NCBI GenBank assembly: GCA_964215955.1
Contig: CAXPDR010000003.1
Span: 1-64,000, forward strand
Direction of reading: 5' to 3'
From: GCA-2706205 sp964215955
GTDB lineage: Bacteria; Bdellovibrionota; Bacteriovoracia; Bacteriovoracales; Bacteriovoracaceae
Length of the DNA stretch: 64,000 bases
A program made the position numbers and the translations under genes. Under the pieces are notes generated by a model, which worked only from the letters and a program-made list of their open reading frames with translations, ran no database searches and was not told the origin of the DNA. Positions 18,201-26,990 of this stretch are shown here, one piece after another. Positions within the stretch are counted from its first letter, which is position 1, and each line of letters begins with the position of its first letter.

Positions 18201-18842
18201 ATGAGTGAGTTAAAAAAATTACTCTATGTAGATGACGATGAAATGAATGGAAACCTGCTTAAGAAAAGACTTGAGAAAAAAGGTTTTGATTGTGATTTTG
18301 TTAGCTCAGCACAAGAGTGTCTTAAAGTGATTAAAACAACTCAATACGATCTCATTCTACTTGATATTATGATGCCTGAAATGTCTGGATCGGAAGTTCT
18401 AGTAAAAATTAGAGAAGAAAGTAATAATTTTGAATTGCCCGTTATTATGGTAACGGCAAAGGATGAAGCTCAAGATGTTGTTGATGCTTTAAGAAATGGT
18501 GCCAATGACTATATTACGAAACCAGTTAATATGGATATTGCAATTGCTAGAATTAAAACTCAATTGCAAGTTTGTGACCTATTGAACGAAAGCCTTAAAA
18601 GTAAGCAAATTAGTACCATTAATACAATGGTGACAACTTTGAACCACGAAATTAATAATCCTCTGGCCATTGCCATAGGTAATCTTACAATCTCAAAAGA
18701 AAAAATTGATGGTGAAAGAATTGATAAAGCTTTAAATGCACTAGAAAGGATTACTCAAATCGTAAAGAAAATTGAGAAAATAACTAGTGGCGAAATGGAA
18801 GAAGTGAATTATTCCACTTCGGTTAATATGTTTAAGCTTTAA
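18201..18842 (+). CDS. Response regulator with C-terminal DHp (HisKA-like) segment, no ATPase domain
   Basis: The protein has 213 residues. REC domain about 5-120: acidic pair in YVDDDE, phospho-acceptor Asp in LLDIMMPEMSG (about 54), Thr in VTAKDE, Lys in TKPVN. Residues about 135-205 contain LNHEINNPLAIAIGNL, an H-box of HisKA type, followed by a second helix. The chain then ends with no N, G1, F or G2 boxes. It may therefore be phosphorylated by or dimerise with another kinase rather than bind ATP. It is paired with the upstream Hpt gene; its stop overlaps the next gene (TAATG). Confidence 0.82.
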   Translation: MSELKKLLYVDDDEMNGNLLKKRLEKKGFDCDFVSSAQECLKVIKTTQYDLILLDIMMPEMSGSEVLVKIREESNNFELPVIMVTAKDEAQDVVDALRNGANDYITKPVNMDIAIARIKTQLQVCDLLNESLKSKQISTINTMVTTLNHEINNPLAIAIGNLTISKEKIDGERIDKALNALERITQIVKKIEKITSGEMEEVNYSTSVNMFKL

Positions 18843-19291
18843 TGAAAAACATTCTCATTAGTTCATGCCTTTTAGGAGAAAATGTTAGATACGATGGCGG
18901 CAATTGTTTAATCACACATTCACTCCTTAACAAATTAGAGAAAAAATTTAATCTAATATCCGTTTGCCCTGAACTTTTAGCAGGTATGGGGGTACCAAGA
19001 GCTCCAATTGAAATAAAGAATAATGAAATTATCAATGAACAAGGAATGAAACTTACTCATTTGTTTGATCCGGTAAAGGATCATATAGATGCTTTGGTAA
19101 AAGATAAGAAAATTAAAATAGCTGTCTTAAAAGAATTTAGTCCAAGCTGTGGATCTCATCAAATTTATGATGGATCATTCTCCGGGCAGATAATTGATGG
19201 TGAAGGTATAATAAGTAAGTATCTTAAAGAACTTGGAGTTACTGTTTATAGTGAGAAAAACTTATCTAAGCTGCTTTCTTCTTTGGATTAG
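18842..19291 (+). CDS. DUF523 family protein
   Basis: The protein has 149 residues. Conserved DUF523 segments are present: ISSCLLGENVRYDGGNC near the start, VCPELLAGMGVPRAPIEI, SPSCGSHQIYDGSFSG, and GEGIISKYLKELG. The invariant Cys residues suggest a metal or Fe-S site. The family is widespread and uncharacterised. The start overlaps the preceding regulator by one base. The last 26 bp overlap the convergent globin gene. Confidence 0.85.
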   Translation: MKNILISSCLLGENVRYDGGNCLITHSLLNKLEKKFNLISVCPELLAGMGVPRAPIEIKNNEIINEQGMKLTHLFDPVKDHIDALVKDKKIKIAVLKEFSPSCGSHQIYDGSFSGQIIDGEGIISKYLKELGVTVYSEKNLSKLLSSLD

Positions 19292-19691
19292 GAATATTAA
19301 TAATTTCTTCCGTTTTATATCTTCCAAAACACTCTGAAACAGAATGCTTAAGTATGGCCTTTTTAAAGGCATTATCAATTGCAAGCCACTTCTCTTGAAG
19401 CTCTTTTGGAAGATCAGTCTCTTTAAATGCTTCTACTAAATAAGATTCACGTAGCTCCCACATATCTTCTTGAATAAAGAGATGTGGGTGAGCATCTTTT
19501 GGACTTCTGCCACAATATCTTTTTGGTCCCCCAAAAGCTCCAACAATAAAGTCAGTTTGTTGGTTGGAAATATGCTCTTGGTCTACATCATGAAAGATTA
19601 ATCTAAGCCATTCGTCTTCAAATACTTTTTCATAAAAAAGAGTATTTACCTTATGTATTAAATTATAGAATTCTTCACTATTAGGTTCCAT
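19266..19691 (-). CDS. Truncated hemoglobin
   Basis: The protein has 141 residues with no signal peptide. FGGPKRYCGRSPKDAHPHLFI is cut here to its key parts: GGP-x2-Y, then AH-x-H with the probable proximal haem ligand His68. A helix with W and an E/K-rich C-terminus follow, as in bacterial 2-on-2 globins. Likely roles from the family are oxygen or NO handling in the cytoplasm. Its 3' end overlaps DUF523 tail-to-tail. Confidence 0.8.
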   Translation of the reverse strand: MEPNSEEFYNLIHKVNTLFYEKVFEDEWLRLIFHDVDQEHISNQQTDFIVGAFGGPKRYCGRSPKDAHPHLFIQEDMWELRESYLVEAFKETDLPKELQEKWLAIDNAFKKAILKHSVSECFGRYKTEEIINIPNPKKKAA

Positions 19692-19744
19692 CAGATTTTT
19701 TATCGGATGTTTTCCTCTAATTTTTAAATGAATAATTTTATCGT

Positions 19745-20743
19745 TTAATATTCGTTTAAAAGTTCATTTAATGGAGCCCATTTACCGCTAGGCTCTGGAA
19801 GTTCTGAAGAGTACCATAAAAAATCTGGGTGTTTACTTTCCAACCATTCTCCACCAATGATATTTCCGTGCTTATTTAGCTCTATTAGGTATTTATAAGT
19901 GACAGATTTAACCTTTTGACCTTTTACTCCTGGGACTTCGAAATCCTCTTCAGGTTTTTGATAACCGAGGTATTTTAAAGTTGTGTGATACTCAATTATT
20001 GAAACAGTCCCTCTTGCTTTAGAACGATAATACCCAGCATATTCACCCATATTTTTAGCTTCATAGCCAATGATAGGAACATTCCAGACTTCATTTCCTG
20101 AGTTCATATCCATAACTACACCATGATTTCTTACATTGATTAGTTCGTTTAAGGCCATATGAAAGGAACCAGCATTTAAATCATCACAGTTGTAACCATT
20201 CTTATCCCCAGGACCAGAACCTTGTGGGATATCTTTATTACATCTACTTCCTAACATATAAGTTTTTACAATTCCTTTTGCCATAACATAGTCATAGTAA
20301 GCTGCCATAATGGCTTTGATGTCGCTATGATAAAAAGTTACACCATTTAACACTTTCTTTGTTGGTTCTTTGTAGTTAATTGCAGTTGCCGAGTATGCGT
20401 GACAAAAACCACCCCAAGTATTTCCCTGAATGACTCTCTTTTCATCTCGAAAGAACTTTTTAATATCAAAGAAGTCTCCATGTATATCTGCTTCGTACCA
20501 CTTATCAAGAGGACTTTGTTTTTGATTACCTGGCTTATAATCCATATTATTGTGCTTATTTGGCCAATGGTACCCAGACCAAGGAGCTCCGTCTTGATCT
20601 AAGTCAATGAGGCCATAATCAGGAATTTGATTTAAGTTTTTAATAGTGATTTCAAATTTTCTTGGATTGTCGGATTTTCCCCATGGTCTAGAATAAGCGC
20701 TTGAGCACATTAGAAGCATGGCTATTGCTGTAACTTTTTTCAT
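19745..20743 (-). CDS. Exported protein resembling transglutaminase-elicitor family
   Basis: The protein has 332 residues with a signal peptide (1-18, ending AYS). GNTWGGFCHAYSATAIN (about 108-124) places a Cys next to Trp/His as in papain-like transglutaminases. NHGVVMDMNSGNEVWNVPI (about 208-226) supplies a candidate His and Asp. The arrangement resembles the TGase_elicitor family (GP42-type, calcium-dependent transglutaminases). If correct, it would cross-link or hydrolyse glutamine side chains outside the cytoplasm. The assignment is from motif memory only; other Cys-protease-like folds are possible. Confidence 0.55.
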   Translation of the reverse strand: MKKVTAIAMLLMCSSAYSRPWGKSDNPRKFEITIKNLNQIPDYGLIDLDQDGAPWSGYHWPNKHNNMDYKPGNQKQSPLDKWYEADIHGDFFDIKKFFRDEKRVIQGNTWGGFCHAYSATAINYKEPTKKVLNGVTFYHSDIKAIMAAYYDYVMAKGIVKTYMLGSRCNKDIPQGSGPGDKNGYNCDDLNAGSFHMALNELINVRNHGVVMDMNSGNEVWNVPIIGYEAKNMGEYAGYYRSKARGTVSIIEYHTTLKYLGYQKPEEDFEVPGVKGQKVKSVTYKYLIELNKHGNIIGGEWLESKHPDFLWYSSELPEPSGKWAPLNELLNEY

Positions 20744-20978
20744 AAATATTTTCCCCTAATTTTTGAGACCATATAGCACGGTGCATTGTTTTTTGCGATC
20801 TAAATTTACGAACCTTGAAAATTATTCATAAAGACACCACCATTGCCGGGGTCAAAAAGGGAATAAATGGTCAAAAGGATTCTAGTATATTCAAAAAACA
20901 TGAAATTCTTTCACGAAAATTTTGGCACAAAAGTTGCTATTACTAAAAATATGTAACTTCATTTAAAGGGGAAATAAA

Positions 20979-22133
20979 ATGAATGTGGGGAAATTATTAG
21001 TCATTAGTACAACTTTGTTTTCAATTCAAGCTTCTGCTGTAGTTTGTGAGGCACAACTTCAAACTCAAAGAGGAAGAAGTATTCAAGACTTTATAGGTCA
21101 AGGGCCGACTCAATCTAACGCATGTGCTAGGGCCATAAGGGATTGTAAAATTGCTCAAAAAGAATTACTCAGCGAAGGTAGAAATAGAAAGTCAGAATGT
21201 GTTGTTATGAGCTCTACTCCAGGAAATGGTGGAGTTGTTACAAGACCAACTAGACCGAGTAGACCAACTGTTCCGACTATTCCAACAAGGCCAATACCAC
21301 CAGTTAATAATGGTGGTTATTACGGAGAGCTTGGCCATCTTGAGCGAACGATTGCAACTGGTGGCACACAGGCGAGAAGATATGCTGTAGAGGAACTTAA
21401 AGAATATACTTCTTTAAAAGCTTTAGTTATTGCTGTTAAAGCTTTAAGTGACAGTGATTATTATGTCAGAGTTGCAGCTCAAAAATCAGTAAGTGTTCTT
21501 AAAAGTGATTTGGATCTATCAAGAATGTCCGTTTCAGTTATCCATGAAATGTCAGCATTAATTACTAGTGGAAGTCAAAGCGTTAGATTAGAAGCTGTTA
21601 AGATTGTAGGTATGGTAGAAACAGCGCAAGGGATTTTAACAGTTATTGATAGTCTTTCTGATAGTGATTACTATGTAAGAGTAGCTGCCCAAAAAAGTTT
21701 AGATATGTTGATTCAATCATATGACTTCGATAGTGAAATAAGAATAAATTTATCAACTTATTCAAATCTGGCCTTAACAGCGAATACAAATATCAGAAAA
21801 AAATCTGTTCAAATGATTGGAAAGGCAAATATTCTAAGAGCACTTCCTACGGTCATTAAAGCTAATAATGATAGTGATTATTATGTTAGAGTAGAGGCAA
21901 GTAAAGTATTAAATAATATGATGAATGACCAAGAAATTCATCATCTACCACACCAGGTGTTAAATACTATTAAAAATATGTACTACGGAAGTGCAAAAAA
22001 CATACGTATGGCGGTAGTTAAGGTACTAGGTGCTACGAAAGAATATAGTGCAAGAAACGTATTATTTGAAGCTTTGGATGACTCTGATTATTACGTGAGA
22101 GTTGCAGCAAGAAATGCACTTAACAATATGTAA
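20979..22133 (+). CDS. Exported HEAT-repeat protein with repeated DSDYYVRVAA
   Basis: The protein has 384 residues with a signal peptide (1-19). Residues about 23-75 hold a small Cys-containing domain (C-E-A-Q... C-A-R... C). A Pro/Thr/Arg linker (about 88-112) follows. The rest is about seven HEAT-like helical pairs. The segment DSDYYVRVAAQKS recurs four times (copies near residues 160, 227, 306 and 372) with little change and roughly 65-80 residue spacing, so pairs of repeats were duplicated together. It is probably a periplasmic or surface binding scaffold. It is followed by a strong terminator. Confidence 0.75.
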   Translation: MNVGKLLVISTTLFSIQASAVVCEAQLQTQRGRSIQDFIGQGPTQSNACARAIRDCKIAQKELLSEGRNRKSECVVMSSTPGNGGVVTRPTRPSRPTVPTIPTRPIPPVNNGGYYGELGHLERTIATGGTQARRYAVEELKEYTSLKALVIAVKALSDSDYYVRVAAQKSVSVLKSDLDLSRMSVSVIHEMSALITSGSQSVRLEAVKIVGMVETAQGILTVIDSLSDSDYYVRVAAQKSLDMLIQSYDFDSEIRINLSTYSNLALTANTNIRKKSVQMIGKANILRALPTVIKANNDSDYYVRVEASKVLNNMMNDQEIHHLPHQVLNTIKNMYYGSAKNIRMAVVKVLGATKEYSARNVLFEALDDSDYYVRVAARNALNNM

Positions 22134-22156
22134 GTTTAAATAATACTAAATTTTTC

Positions 22157-22184
22157 AAGGGAGCTTTTTAGCTCCCTTTTTTTG
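22157..22184 (+). terminator. Terminator after HEAT-repeat gene
   Basis: The stem AAGGGAGC/GCTCCCTT is followed by T7. Confidence 0.85.
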
Positions 22185-22211
22185 TGGCAAGCTAACAAAA
22201 AAGGAAATATT

Positions 22212-22673
22212 TTGAAATTATCTAAAATGACCAAAAGGGACTTTGAAACTTTTATTAAAATCTCGAAATCCGAATATAAAAAAGATAAAATGCGAGCAAA
22301 TGGCTTTACAGAGGAAGAAGCGAATAAAATTGTCGCTGAGGACTTTGAGAGATTTCTTCCCAATGGATTTGAATCTGAAGATAATTTTTTCTTTAAAGTT
22401 TTAAAAAATGAAACTCAAATTGGATATCTTTGGTATCTCATTAGAGGGGCAAGTAATAATCGCAAAGCTTTTATCGCAGACATTTTAATCTATGAAGAAT
22501 TTCGCGGCAAAGGTTTTGGAAAAAAGACCATGCTTTTGTTGGAAGAAGAAGTAAAAAAACAGGATTTAAAACACATTGGTCTTCATGTATTCGGTTATAA
22601 TGAAAAGGCAATTAAACTTTATCAAAGTCTGAACTACCAAACGACTGATTTAGTTATGGAGAAAGAAATCTAA
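22212..22673 (+). CDS. GNAT-family N-acetyltransferase
   Basis: I favour the TTG at 22212 (AAGGA 6 nt upstream) over ATG 22182, which lies inside the preceding terminator's T-run. The protein has about 153 residues. ADILIYEEFRGKGFGKKTMLL carries the acetyl-CoA loop (R-G-K-G-F-G-K), and YNEKAIKLYQSLNY is the typical C-terminal helix. The substrate is unknown. Its stop overlaps the next start (TAATG), suggesting an operon with the two exported proteins that follow. Confidence 0.85.
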   Translation: MKLSKMTKRDFETFIKISKSEYKKDKMRANGFTEEEANKIVAEDFERFLPNGFESEDNFFFKVLKNETQIGYLWYLIRGASNNRKAFIADILIYEEFRGKGFGKKTMLLLEEEVKKQDLKHIGLHVFGYNEKAIKLYQSLNYQTTDLVMEKEI

Positions 22674-23074
22674 TGAAATTTTTGATTTTTTTATTACTTC
22701 CCTTTAGCGCCATGGGAAATGATTGTTCCCAAGTAAGTATCGAGCAATGTGGTAAAACCTCTGGTTGTAAAAAAGAAGTAGTTCGGTGTGATTACGTGCC
22801 AAAAGGTAAGAGTTTTGAGGATGTTTGTCCTCATGGAGGGAAATATTTTGTATGTCGTGAGAATAATGAAATAAAATTTTCTGAGTCTTCAAAAAATCAA
22901 GATAGAAAAAACGGAAATTTCGAAAAATACAAAAAAGAACAAATAATTATGTTGGAGGCCCGCTTCAAAGCTAGACTCATAGATAGAGATGAGTATAAAA
23001 AGAATCTCATAAAAATAAATCAAGCAAAATCTTATGATGAGCTTCTTAAGTTAAACACAGGAACGCCAAAATGA
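22673..23074 (+). CDS. Small Cys-rich exported protein
   Basis: The protein has 133 residues with a signal peptide (1-15, ending AMG). The mature N-terminal half has seven Cys within about 45 residues (from DCSQ to FVCR), likely a disulfide-knotted mini-domain. The rest is a basic helical tail with a SHOCT-like ending (LEARFKARLIDRDEYKK). It overlaps genes on both sides (TAATG upstream, ATGA downstream). The function is unknown. Confidence 0.7.
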   Translation: MKFLIFLLLPFSAMGNDCSQVSIEQCGKTSGCKKEVVRCDYVPKGKSFEDVCPHGGKYFVCRENNEIKFSESSKNQDRKNGNFEKYKKEQIIMLEARFKARLIDRDEYKKNLIKINQAKSYDELLKLNTGTPK

Positions 23075-24006
23075 AACTCTTTTATATACTACTTGTGTTT
23101 TTAGTCTCCTGTGCTGGAATAATGAATTTAAAGGAAGAGAAGATGAATGGAAATGTGGATTTTAATAAATTTTGGAATTACGGTGATCCGGCTGGCACAA
23201 GAGAAAAGTTTAATTTACATTTAAAGGATTCAAGAGATAAAGATTTAGATTATATCCTACAGTTAAAAACTCAAATTGCTAGAACCTATAGCCTAAAGCT
23301 GGAAATAAAAAAAGCCCATGAACTTTTAGATGAAGTGGAGAAAGCCCTTGATGAGACGACTCCAGTTGCAGAAGTTCGATACTACCTAGAACGCGGAAGA
23401 GCATTTAATTCAAATAAAGAAAAGAAAAAAGCTTATGAAGTATTTATTTCAGCGTATCATTTGGCCCATGAAAGGGGTTATGAAAACTACGGGGTAGATG
23501 CAGCCCATATGGTTGCTATCGCTGCAACTGACTTAGAGGACAAAGTTAAATGGTCTGAGCTAGGAATAAATGAAGCCAAAAAGTCTCAAGATGATAATAC
23601 TAGAAAGTGGATTGGAGTATTTTACAATAATATGGGATGGGACCTTTTTGAGGCAAAAAGATATGAAGAAGCTTTGATTAAATTTCAAAATTGTGAAAAA
23701 TTTTATCAAGAAGCTAATATTAAATCTAGAAAGGACATCGCGAGATGGAGTGTTGCCAAGACATTTAGATTCTTAGGACGTATTGAGGATTCTCTTTCTA
23801 TTCAAGAAGCTTTATTAAAAGAAGCAGGCGGAGTAGATGAGAGTGGTTACACATATGAAGAACTGGGAGAGTTATATCATTTAAAAAATGATGTTGAAAA
23901 AGCGAAAAAATATTTTACTAAATCCTACGCAATTCTATCGAAGGATAAATGGTTACAAAAACATGAACCCGAGCGCTTAGCGAGAATGCTGAAATTAGCT
24001 AAGTAA
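23071..24006 (+). CDS. TPR-repeat lipoprotein
   Basis: The protein has 311 residues. The lipobox LVSC (Cys14) predicts a lipid anchor. Residues about 60-300 are tandem helical pairs of the tetratricopeptide type (for example YNNMGWDLFEAKRYEEALIKF near 190 and YEELGELYHLKNDVEKAKKYF near 265). TPR lipoproteins usually act as assembly factors or adaptors. Upstream overlap is 4 bp; an ABC exporter operon starts 9 bp downstream. Confidence 0.75.
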   Translation: MKLFYILLVFLVSCAGIMNLKEEKMNGNVDFNKFWNYGDPAGTREKFNLHLKDSRDKDLDYILQLKTQIARTYSLKLEIKKAHELLDEVEKALDETTPVAEVRYYLERGRAFNSNKEKKKAYEVFISAYHLAHERGYENYGVDAAHMVAIAATDLEDKVKWSELGINEAKKSQDDNTRKWIGVFYNNMGWDLFEAKRYEEALIKFQNCEKFYQEANIKSRKDIARWSVAKTFRFLGRIEDSLSIQEALLKEAGGVDESGYTYEELGELYHLKNDVEKAKKYFTKSYAILSKDKWLQKHEPERLARMLKLAK

Positions 24007-24015
24007 GGATAGAAT

Positions 24016-24870
24016 TTGAGTATTGTTGAGATTCAAGGATTAAATAAATTTTACGGCAAGTTTCAGGCGGTGGAGAATTTAAATTTAACGATTGAAAAGG
24101 GATCAATTTTTGGTTTTTTGGGACATAATGGAGCTGGAAAAACTACCACGATTAAAATTTTGACTGGACAGACTTCTTTTTCACAAGGAGGCGTAAGAGT
24201 TTTCAATTTTGATGTGAAAAAACAGGTAAAACAAATACATCAAAGAATAGGAGTTGTTTCTGAGGAACAAAACCTTTATAAAAACTTAACCGTATTTCAA
24301 AATATCGACTTTTATAGAAAACTCTATCAACTACCAAGTAAAAGAACCTATGAGATTATAGAACTTCTCGATTTAAAACATAAAACTAAAATCAAAACAG
24401 ATGATTTATCTAAAGGATTGAAACAAAGAGTCCTTCTCGCAAGGTCGATACTTCATGGTCCAGATTTATTGTTTCTTGATGAACCCACCAGTGGTCTTGA
24501 TCCATTATCAGCTCAGCAAACGCTTAATTTTATCAAAGAATTAAATAGAAATGGGACAACTATCTTTTTGACCACTCACTACATGGAAGAAGCTGATTCT
24601 CTTTGTGATGATATTGCTTTTATTGCAAAGGGAAAAATCGTGAAACGTGGCTCTCCAAAACAGCTTAAATATGACTATGGAGTTAATGAGGTCGTAGTTG
24701 AATACACTAATGGTAACGATATATTCAAACAAAAATTTTCTTTAGAAGATGAGAGTGTCTTCTCAAAGATTGAAAAAATTAGATCTCAGTATCAAATTTT
24801 GGCCATTAATACTAAAGAAGTCAGTCTGAGAGATATATTTCTAAAACTAACGAAAGGGGAGAAGTTATGA
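24016..24870 (+). CDS. ABC transporter ATP-binding subunit (NatA/CcmA-like)
   Basis: TTG start with AAGGA upstream; 284 residues. Walker A GHNGAGKTTT, Q-loop region VVSEEQ, signature LSKGLKQR, Walker B LLFLDEPTSGLDP and switch His in TTHYMEE are all intact. This is the ABC-2 exporter ATPase type. It overlaps the permease gene by 4 bp (ATGA). The substrate is unknown. Confidence 0.92.
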   Translation: MSIVEIQGLNKFYGKFQAVENLNLTIEKGSIFGFLGHNGAGKTTTIKILTGQTSFSQGGVRVFNFDVKKQVKQIHQRIGVVSEEQNLYKNLTVFQNIDFYRKLYQLPSKRTYEIIELLDLKHKTKIKTDDLSKGLKQRVLLARSILHGPDLLFLDEPTSGLDPLSAQQTLNFIKELNRNGTTIFLTTHYMEEADSLCDDIAFIAKGKIVKRGSPKQLKYDYGVNEVVVEYTNGNDIFKQKFSLEDESVFSKIEKIRSQYQILAINTKEVSLRDIFLKLTKGEKL

Positions 24871-26090
24871 GAATTCCCATTTTGAAAGCTATCATAGAAA
24901 GAGAGATCTTAGAATATATATATAATCCTCAGGCAATATTATTACTTGGCTTAACTCTTCTTATTAATGCCTTACTTTTCTTCTCCTTAGGTGGAAAAGA
25001 ATTGGCGATTCCTATTAATATGAGTTTAGTTTTAATGGGTTGTTCTAATACGATGATGCTCTTTGCTGAGGAGAAAGATCAGAAGACTTTCAGCGCTCTC
25101 CTTATTACTCCTGCTAGTTTTAAAGAAATTATAATAGGTAAGCTTTTTGTTAACTTCTTTATAACATTTTTTTGTTCTATATTTTTACTCTTATTTTTAC
25201 AAAGTACTGAATTGGCTTGGTTCCATCTTATTTGTACCTTGATACCTGGTGCATTGATTTTTTGCCTATTTGGGATGGCACTAGGACTTATCGTTACAAA
25301 TCAAAAAGTTGCTAGCTCCCTAGGAAGTCTTCTCGTTTTAACGTTATTTCTTCCAGAACTCTTAGCTCCTCTAAATCCTTATATTGCAGCTTTAGCTAGA
25401 GGAATACCTACTTATTATATTAACAGTATTTTAAAGGTTTCCAAGTATTTCGAATTCTCTGAGCTTTTGAAGTATTATATTCCACTTTTAACTTTTTTAT
25501 TACTTATCATTTTTTTCGTAATCTCTGTTATGAAAAGCTATATGAAACAAGAGCAGCTAAAATGGAAGTTTTCTTCAGGAAATATTATGGCTTTGATAGC
25601 CCTTTTTATAAGTGCCATTATTAGTTCTCATTCACTTAAACCAATTGAATGGCAAAATATTATTCTGGATGGAAAAAAATATTTAAGTCATGAAGGTTTT
25701 GTAATTAAAATTCCAGATCTTGAGTCGGAGCATATAACAAAAAAATTATTACAGTTAGAGTTATATAATGTTGTGACTTATGAGAATAAAGATGAAAATT
25801 TCTATTTGTTTTTGAGAGTTGATCGAAATTTAAAAAAACTTCCTCTTGATAAGTATATTAACGAGAAAATTAAAGATCTAACTAAGAACAAAAGGAAGGG
25901 AATATCTCATATTAAAAGAATGGAAAATTCTATTGTGTTTAATGATAATGAGGGAGCAAATCAGATCCATTTTAAAATGCAAGGAAAGTGGATTTTTCAA
26001 ACTGGAATTGTGGCAAAAGATCAATTGAGCATACCTCGTGAATTGAAAAATCGGTTACTTGACTTTGACACGGCCATACAATGGCAGTAG
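24867..26090 (+). CDS. ABC-2 type permease with extra C-terminal domain
   Basis: The protein has 407 residues. Six or seven hydrophobic segments lie in residues 20-250, with FSALLITPASFKEIIIGK between TM2 and TM3 as in ABC-2 permeases (NatB-like). After the last TM (about 240-257) there are about 150 soluble residues, presumably extracytoplasmic, that I do not recognise. It forms a transporter with the preceding ATPase. Sodium or small-molecule export is possible but not shown. Confidence 0.85.
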   Translation: MRIPILKAIIEREILEYIYNPQAILLLGLTLLINALLFFSLGGKELAIPINMSLVLMGCSNTMMLFAEEKDQKTFSALLITPASFKEIIIGKLFVNFFITFFCSIFLLLFLQSTELAWFHLICTLIPGALIFCLFGMALGLIVTNQKVASSLGSLLVLTLFLPELLAPLNPYIAALARGIPTYYINSILKVSKYFEFSELLKYYIPLLTFLLLIIFFVISVMKSYMKQEQLKWKFSSGNIMALIALFISAIISSHSLKPIEWQNIILDGKKYLSHEGFVIKIPDLESEHITKKLLQLELYNVVTYENKDENFYLFLRVDRNLKKLPLDKYINEKIKDLTKNKRKGISHIKRMENSIVFNDNEGANQIHFKMQGKWIFQTGIVAKDQLSIPRELKNRLLDFDTAIQWQ

Positions 26091-26160
26091 CTTATATATT
26101 TTTCATGGCCATAAATAATTTAAATTGCTAAATTTCTGGAAATTAACCTTGGAGTTACTC

Positions 26161-26988
26161 ATGTTTGAATTTTTAAACCAGTTATGGACTAATCACTCAG
26201 TCGTTATGCTAAGTGTTCTTTATAAAGTCGTTTTAGTTCTTTTAACTTTGATCGTGGCTTATTTCACAAATAAATTTGTCCATAAGTCTATTCATAAGGC
26301 GAATGCAAATTCTGATAAAATAGATGAAACCTTAGTGCCGATTATGTGTACGGCTTCAACTGTAACGCTCTTTTTAATAGGTCTTTTAGTTATTTTTGAT
26401 ATCTTTGGAATTAATACTGCAAGTCTTTTAACCTTAATGGGGGCTGCCGGCTTAGCCATTGGTTTAGCCTTGAAAGATACTCTGAGCAATATTGCTGCGG
26501 GGATGGTTTTATTAATTCTTCGCCCTTTTAAAGTAGGACATTATATTGAAGTAGGAAGTCACGGTGGAACAGTAAAAGAAATATCCCTTTTCACTACGAT
26601 TATTGATACAGCTGATGGTATTTATATTTCTATTCCAAATAGCACTATGTGGGGATCACCTTTAAAGAACTTTACCCGTAATCAAAAAAGAAGATTAGAC
26701 CTTGTGGTAGGTATTTCATATGGGGACTCTATTGATGAAGGAATGAAGGTTTTAAGAAGACTTATAGAAGAAGAATCTCGTTTTTTAGAATTGCCAGCAC
26801 CACAAGTTATTGTGACTGAGATGGCCGATAGTTCCGTGAATATGCAGTTACGTGGTTGGTTAACGGTAGATGATTTTTGGGCCGTAAAATGGGATCTTAC
26901 AAAGAAAGCTAAAGAGCAAATTGAAGCTGCTGGCCTTTCCATTCCTTTTCCTCAAAGAGACATACATATTCATCAAACAGGTCAATAA
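26161..26988 (+). CDS. MscS-family mechanosensitive channel
   Basis: The start at 26161 has GGAG 7 nt upstream; ATG 26125 has none. The protein has 275 residues. There are three TM segments, with the pore helix TM3 rich in Gly/Ala (LMGAAGLAIGLALKDTLSNIAAG). The beta domain follows (RPFKVGHYIEVGSHGGTVKEI), then the alpha/beta domain ending in FPQRDIHIH. It opens under membrane tension to release osmolytes. This is the small MscS form, of normal length. It lies 2 bp upstream of a hydrolase gene. Confidence 0.92.
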   Translation: MFEFLNQLWTNHSVVMLSVLYKVVLVLLTLIVAYFTNKFVHKSIHKANANSDKIDETLVPIMCTASTVTLFLIGLLVIFDIFGINTASLLTLMGAAGLAIGLALKDTLSNIAAGMVLLILRPFKVGHYIEVGSHGGTVKEISLFTTIIDTADGIYISIPNSTMWGSPLKNFTRNQKRRLDLVVGISYGDSIDEGMKVLRRLIEEESRFLELPAPQVIVTEMADSSVNMQLRGWLTVDDFWAVKWDLTKKAKEQIEAAGLSIPFPQRDIHIHQTGQ

Positions 26989-26990
26989 AT

